Source: JAJYKC01 sp035545735
Lineage (GTDB): Bacteria > Acidobacteriota > Terriglobia > Bryobacterales > Bryobacteraceae
Assembly: GCA_035545735.1 (NCBI GenBank)
Contig: DASZXS010000024.1
Span: 20,394-84,393 of the forward strand
Length of the DNA stretch: 64,000 nt
Direction of reading: 5' to 3'
In this document: piece by piece, positions 59,421 to 64,000 of the stretch
Layout: each line of letters begins with the position of its first letter
Numbering within the stretch: the stretch's first letter is position 1
The notes under the pieces: model-generated
What the model was told of the DNA's origin: nothing
What the model saw: only the letters and a program-made list of their open reading frames with translations
Database searches by the model: none
Translations under genes and position numbers: made by a program

Positions 59421-60850
59421 GGTTTCGCCGCCGGAGAGCGCGCCAATTCCGCCGCCAGGTCGAAGGATTGCCCGCGTTCCGGAGCGACCGCCTCGATCCG
59501 GTACCGCTCCTGAATGGCATGGATCAACCCTTGCTGCTGGGCTGCTTCTCCGTGCACCAGGAAGACGCGCTTCAGGCCCGGGACAAGCGGCTTCATCCAG
59601 GTAAGCAACTCTTCCCGGTCGGCATGCCCGCTCAGTTCATCGAGTACCGCCACCTCGGCGCGCAGCCTCACCGGCACGCCGAAAATATTCACCTCGGGAC
59701 GCCGCTGCACGATCTTTTGTCCCAGGGTATTCTCCGCCTGGTATCCGGTGATGAGGACGGTGTTGCGCGGGTCCTCAATATTGTTCTTCAGATGATGCAA
59801 AATGCGGCCCGCTTCGCACATGCCGGAAGCGGAAATCACCATGAACGGGCCGTGAAGGCCGTTCAACGCTTTTGAATCGCTCACTTCACGGATATATTTC
59901 AAACGCCGGAAGCCGAAAGGATCTTCGCCGTCGTGATCGAATTGGAGTGCTTCTTCATCGAAAAGCTCCTGGTGTTTACGGAACACGTCGGTGACGTTTA
60001 CGGCGAGAGGACTATCGATAAAAATCGGAAACTCGGGAATTTTGCCGGCGTTGATGAGCTGGTGCAGCACCAGCACAATCTGCTGCGTCCGGCCGACGGC
60101 GAAGGCGGGCACGATCATTCTGCCGCCGCGCTGGTAAGTCCTGTTCACCACGTCGGCGAGAGTCGCGGCGACTTGTTCTACCGGCTTATGCAGACGGTCT
60201 CCGTACGTACTCTCCATGATCAGAAAGTCGGCGCCGTGAAGCGGTTCCGGATCGCGAATAATGGGCAGCCCGGGGCGTCCGACGTCGCCGGAAAAGCCCA
60301 GGCGGATTTTTCGGCCGCCCGCGTTGGATTCGAGAACTACCGACGTGGAGCCGAGCATGTGCCCCGCGTCCACGGATTCGTAGAGCAAAGAAGGCCCGAT
60401 TGGCTCAGGCTTATGCATTGGCACGGGGCGGAACAGCGGGAATGTGTCCTGCGCGTCCGCGACGGTGTACATCGGCTCAACGGTTTTCTCATGTCTCCCC
60501 TGGCGCTCGTTTCGCCGGTTCAGGTAGCTGGCGTCGCGCTCCTGGATCGACCCGGAATCGGTGAGCATCGGCACGCAGAGATCGGCCGTTCCGGCGCTGG
60601 TGAAGATGCGCCCGTGGAATCCGCTCCGGACCAGGAGAGGAAGGTTACCGCTGTGATCGATGTGCGCGTGGGAAAGCACCACGGCGTCGATTTCCGAAGC
60701 GGGGAAGGGGAAATTACGGTTGCGGGCCTCCGCCTCGGCGCGCCGGCCCTGATATTGGCCACAATCCAGGAGGTATTTACGGCCCTCCACTTCCACCTGA
60801 TGCATGGAGCCGGTGACCGTGCGGGCGGCGCCCCAGAATGTGAGCCTCAT
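59417..60850 (-). CDS. Beta-CASP metallo-beta-lactamase-fold RNase-like protein
   Basis: A 477-residue enzyme of the metallo-beta-lactamase fold with the beta-CASP insertion used for nucleic acids. The zinc site is SHAHIDHSG (HxHxDH) preceded by LLDCGQYQG, and the beta-CASP domain contains IVPAFAVGRTQQIVLVLH, FIDSPLAVNVTDVF and ISASGMCEAGRILHHL, ending with GHADREELLTWM and LVHGE. The family includes RNA 3'-end processing and 5'-exonuclease proteins of the YsiD/CPSF type. It overlaps the DtxR gene by 4 bp. The target RNA is unknown. Confidence 0.9.
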   Translation of the reverse strand: MRLTFWGAARTVTGSMHQVEVEGRKYLLDCGQYQGRRAEAEARNRNFPFPASEIDAVVLSHAHIDHSGNLPLLVRSGFHGRIFTSAGTADLCVPMLTDSGSIQERDASYLNRRNERQGRHEKTVEPMYTVADAQDTFPLFRPVPMHKPEPIGPSLLYESVDAGHMLGSTSVVLESNAGGRKIRLGFSGDVGRPGLPIIRDPEPLHGADFLIMESTYGDRLHKPVEQVAATLADVVNRTYQRGGRMIVPAFAVGRTQQIVLVLHQLINAGKIPEFPIFIDSPLAVNVTDVFRKHQELFDEEALQFDHDGEDPFGFRRLKYIREVSDSKALNGLHGPFMVISASGMCEAGRILHHLKNNIEDPRNTVLITGYQAENTLGQKIVQRRPEVNIFGVPVRLRAEVAVLDELSGHADREELLTWMKPLVPGLKRVFLVHGEAAQQQGLIHAIQERYRIEAVAPERGQSFDLAAELARSPAAKP

Positions 60851-60890
60851 CTTTTGCAGGATGACACAGCCCGTGGCTTAACGCATTTTT

Positions 60891-62474
60891 CTAATGCATG
60901 GGAGCGCCGCCGCGGCCCGGTTTGGATTTCTTCATCAGAAACATCAGGGGGATCAGCAGCAGGCACGTGTAGCCAAGATTCCGGAAGACATCGACAAACG
61001 CGAGCATCTGAGACTGGCGGATCAGCTCGGAGTAGAGAATTTTTTGCGCCTGGAGGAGCGCGCCGGCGAGGCTCGATCCGGACGCGTGGAGAGCGGCGGC
61101 GAGCCCGTGCAGCCGCTGTTCAAAAATCGGATTCGCCGGCGAGAGATGTTCGGCGAGATAGTCCTGGTGCGTCTGGGAGAGCCGCGCCTGGAAAGTGGTG
61201 ACAGCCGAAATCCCAATGCTACCGCCCATATTACGAGCCAGGTTGATGATTCCGGTTGCGCTGTTGGTCTTTGCCCGCGGCACGAAGTAGAAGGCCATGA
61301 CGTTGATGGGTACGAACAGGAAGCCGAGGCCGCCGCGGGAAATCATCCAGGTGTAAACGAACGTGCGGAAGCCGGTCTGCAGGCTGACTCGCGCCAGCGC
61401 GAACATTCCCACGGCCAGCGTGATCAGGCCGACGACAACCAGCCAGCGCGCCTCAAAGCGGGCCAGAAGCCGGCCTACCAGGGGCATGGACAATAAAGTG
61501 ATGATCGCGCCCGGCGAGAGCACCAGCCCGCTCTGTTCCGCTGTATATCCCAGTAGAGTCTGAACCAGGATCGGCAACAGCACGGTGGTGCCGTAAAGCA
61601 CCACGCCCAGGGCGAACATCGAAACGGTCGCGATCGCGAAGTTACGCTCCTTGAGCAGACGGAGATCGATGATAGGCTGTTCCTGGCGCAACTCCCAGAA
61701 AACCGTTCCTACTATTCCCGCCACCCCGATGATGGTGGCCCAGACGATGAATTCCGATCCGAACCAATCGTCCCGCTGCCCCTTGTCGAGCACCACTTGC
61801 AGAAAACCGAGGCCCACGCTCAGCAATCCGAGGCCGATGAAATCGATGCGCAATCCCTGCTTGAACGTTTTCCGAACCAGGTAGGCCGGATCGGTGACAA
61901 GAGAAGACGTCATTGCGAGGGAGAGAATCCCGACCGGGACGTTAATGAAGAAAATCCAGCGCCAGGAGAAATTGTCGGTAATCCAGCCTCCCATGGTTGG
62001 GCCGATGATCGGCGCGACCACAACGCCCATGCCGTAGACTGCCATGGCCATGCCTTGTTTTGCGCGATCGAAACTCTCCACCAGAATCGCTTGGGAAACG
62101 GGCTGCAAGCCGCCGCCGCCGGCCCCCTGGATCACCCGGAAGAAGATGAGCAGCGGTAGATTCGGCGCCAGCCCGCAGAGGAACGAGCTGGCGGTGAAAA
62201 TCACCACACAGGACATGTAAAATCGCTTGCGGCCCATCAGCGTGGAGAACCATCCGGTAAGCGGGAGGATGATCGCGTTTGAAACCAGGTAAGAGGTGAG
62301 CACCCAGGTGCTCTGGTCCACATCGGCGGAGAGATTACCCGCGATGTGAGGCAACGCGACGTTAGCGATGCTGGTGTCGAGCACCTCCATGAAGGTGGCC
62401 AGCATTACGGTGACGGCAATCAGCCATGGATTAATGTGGCTTTCCGGCCTCGGATTGATCGGAGAAGAAGACAC
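60891..62474 (-). CDS. DHA2-family MFS drug/organic-ion exporter (EmrB-like)
   Basis: A 527-residue inner-membrane transporter of the DHA2 family with about 14 hydrophobic segments. Key motifs are LDTSIANVALPHIAGNLSAD in the first helix region, GWFSTLMGRKRFYM (MFS motif A), RVIQGAGGGGLQPVSQAI, and GMGVVVAPIIGPTMGGWITDNFSWRWIFFINVPVG. Start is GTG at 62474 since an in-frame stop lies 9 bp upstream. It precedes the beta-CASP gene by 40 bp on the same strand. EmrA-like partner is not seen here. Likely exports drugs or organic compounds. Confidence 0.9.
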   Translation of the reverse strand: MSSSPINPRPESHINPWLIAVTVMLATFMEVLDTSIANVALPHIAGNLSADVDQSTWVLTSYLVSNAIILPLTGWFSTLMGRKRFYMSCVVIFTASSFLCGLAPNLPLLIFFRVIQGAGGGGLQPVSQAILVESFDRAKQGMAMAVYGMGVVVAPIIGPTMGGWITDNFSWRWIFFINVPVGILSLAMTSSLVTDPAYLVRKTFKQGLRIDFIGLGLLSVGLGFLQVVLDKGQRDDWFGSEFIVWATIIGVAGIVGTVFWELRQEQPIIDLRLLKERNFAIATVSMFALGVVLYGTTVLLPILVQTLLGYTAEQSGLVLSPGAIITLLSMPLVGRLLARFEARWLVVVGLITLAVGMFALARVSLQTGFRTFVYTWMISRGGLGFLFVPINVMAFYFVPRAKTNSATGIINLARNMGGSIGISAVTTFQARLSQTHQDYLAEHLSPANPIFEQRLHGLAAALHASGSSLAGALLQAQKILYSELIRQSQMLAFVDVFRNLGYTCLLLIPLMFLMKKSKPGRGGAPMH

Positions 62475-62655
62475 CCGGCGCTAACGACTTTATCGTATCA
62501 GGCGCGAGGTCCAGGCGATTTTTCGGCTTTCGCCCAAGCCAGCCGGATGCCCGGGCCAATCCTTCCGGATCGGGTTCGCCGAACCAAAAAATCGTTGCGG
62601 GATAACGGCTCAGCGCGGTGAAGGGCCGGCATGGGAACATAGAAGTTACCCCACA

Positions 62656-64000
62656 TGACATCTGAAGAACAGAGCCGTCCTTTCCGGAACATAGCGATCA
62701 TTGCTCATGTTGACCACGGCAAAACAACGCTGGTGGACGCCATGCTCAAGCAAAGCGGCATTTTCCGGGAGAACGAAGAAATAGGCGAGCGCGTGATGGA
62801 TTCCAATGAATTGGAACGCGAGCGCGGGATCACGATTCTCGCGAAGACCACCGGAGTTCGCTACGGCACGATAAAGATCAATATCGTCGATACTCCGGGC
62901 CACAGCGATTTCGGCGGGGAAGTAGAGCGGGCATTGAAGATCGTGGACGGCGTTATGCTGCTGGTGGACGCGAGCGAGGGTCCGCTGCCCCAGACGCGCT
63001 ACGTGTTGATGAAAGCTCTCGAAGCCAAGCTCACGCCGATTCTCGTGATCAATAAGATCGACCGGCCGGACGCGCGCATTCAAGAAGTGCTGAACGAAGT
63101 TTACGACCTCTTCATCGATCTCGGCGCCACGGAGGACCAGCTCGATTTTCCGATCATTTACACCAACGCGAAGGCGGGAATTGCCAAGCTCACGCCGGAC
63201 GGCCCTTCGACTGACCTTCGCCCGCTTTTTGAAACCATCCTGGAGAGAGTGCCGCCACCGCACGGCGACAGCGAAGCGGCATTGCAGCTTCTGGTCGCCA
63301 ATCTGGATTACAGCGAATATCTGGGGCGGCTGGCCATCGGACGCGTATTTTCCGGCACGCTGAAGAACGGCGATGATGTCACGATCGCCAAGCTCGACGG
63401 CTCATTTCACAACACGCGGATCACGAAGCTCTACTCCTTCGAGGGCCTGAAGCGGGTGGACGAGCCGGTGGGGCGCACCGGAGACATCCTCGCCATCGCC
63501 GGCGTCGAGGGTATCACCATCGGGGAGACGGTCACCAGTATTCTGAACCCGGCGCCGCTGCCGCATATTCAAATCGACGAGCCGACGATCGCGATGCTGT
63601 TCACGATCAACACGTCGCCGTTTTCAGGACGCGAGGGCCAATATGTCACGTCACGCAATCTTCGGGACAGGCTGGACAAAGAGCTATTGACCAACGTCTC
63701 CATTCGCGTCGAGGAAGCGGGCGGTCCGGACGCGTTCAAAGTGATGGGGCGCGGCGAATTGCAACTCGCCATCATCATCGAGATGATGCGCCGCGAAGGC
63801 TACGAATTGATGGTGGGCAAGCCGCAGATTATTACGAAAACGATAGACGGGAAGGTACAGGAACCGGTGGAGCGCCTGGTCATAGACTGTCCGGAAGCCT
63901 TCGTGGGCGTGGTGATCGAGAAGCTCGGCGGACGCAAGGGAAAGATGGACAAGATGGTGAACAACGGTTCCGGACGCGTGCGCCTGGAGTTCCTGGTGCC
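62656..64000 (+). CDS. typA: Ribosome-associated GTPase TypA/BipA (partial, 5' part)
   Basis: The first 448 codons of typA/bipA, running off the window. It is a translational GTPase that binds ribosomes and helps 50S assembly, especially under stress or cold. The G1 motif is AHVDHGKTTL, the switch region RERGITILAK, G3 VDTPGHSDFGGEV, G4 NKIDRP, and the later segments GRLAIGRVFSG, FTINTSPFSGREGQYVTSR and MGRGELQLAIIIEMMRREGYEL identify the family rather than EF-G or LepA. The start at 62656 gives MTSEEQSRPFRNIAIIAHVDHG. The full protein should be about 600 residues. No clear ribosome-binding site before the ATG. Confidence 0.95.

Overview
This 64 kb window is a high-GC chromosomal segment of an acidobacterium, most probably of the Solibacter/Bryobacter group (order Bryobacterales). 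The main clues are an exported protein ending in the Solibacter-type uncharacterised C-terminal domain (51180-53153), three very large Oar-type TonB-dependent receptors with an N-terminal carboxypeptidase-regulatory-like domain, an orphan duplicated MacB/FtsX permease of the acidobacterial type, a Tat-exported Gfo/Idh/MocA - DUF1080 - sugar isomerase cassette, and an ASPIC/UnbV beta-propeller protein. The assignment is an inference from gene content; no rRNA gene is present.

Layout. 1-3578 (minus): NtrY/NtrX two-component system followed by the first 49 codons of an ArsR-type regulator. 3622-10002 (minus): sugar locus with an Oar-type receptor, Gfo/Idh/MocA oxidoreductase, DUF1080 lipoprotein and xylose-isomerase-like protein, facing a divergent membrane-anchored ToxR/CadC-like regulator (10308-11711). 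11804-18217: a small hypothetical gene, an ADOP permease, assimilatory nitrite reductase nirBD and a polyphosphate-glucokinase-like ROK kinase. 18357-22616 (plus): LolA-like exported protein, HpnJ-type radical SAM enzyme, a pair of half-size EamA transporters and an HpnI-type glycosyltransferase, all touching or overlapping, which looks like hopanoid or glycolipid head-group synthesis and export. 22683-25653 (plus): a promoter, a 77-residue peptide gene with a strong ribosome-binding site, a B12-binding radical SAM protein and a sulfotransferase, a candidate peptide-modification operon. 25699-29484: two TPR proteins and an ASPIC/UnbV protein. 29913-35119: three tandem paralogous PQQ-like beta-propellers and a haem-c/helix-hairpin-helix fusion. 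35253-40652: an ISL3 transposase remnant, a second Oar receptor with a clear terminator, and a second copy of the divergent ToxR-like regulator. 40670-42552: a 28-bp dyad and a two-gene ABC exporter. 42720-46406: a third Oar receptor. 46431-51176: pdxR, pdxS, pdxT, a low-molecular-weight phosphatase/arsenate reductase, and ispG. 51180-54415: the Ig-like/Solibacter-domain protein, a CDF metal exporter with its divergent Pb/Cd/Zn-type MerR regulator and operator, and tRNA-Lys. 54494-64000: HdrD-like Fe-S membrane protein, UDP-glucuronate decarboxylase, OprB-like porin, an MFS - beta-CASP nuclease - DtxR group, and the start of typA/bipA.

The two most interesting observations are (i) a duplicated module in which an Oar-type TonB-dependent receptor faces a homologous inner-membrane-anchored winged-helix regulator with an unrecognised periplasmic domain, suggesting a one-component alternative to sigma/anti-sigma surface signalling; and (ii) the small peptide / B12-radical SAM / sulfotransferase operon, which has the layout of a RiPP pathway. 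Both are hypotheses from gene order and sequence resemblance. No CRISPR array, prophage or integrative element is visible.
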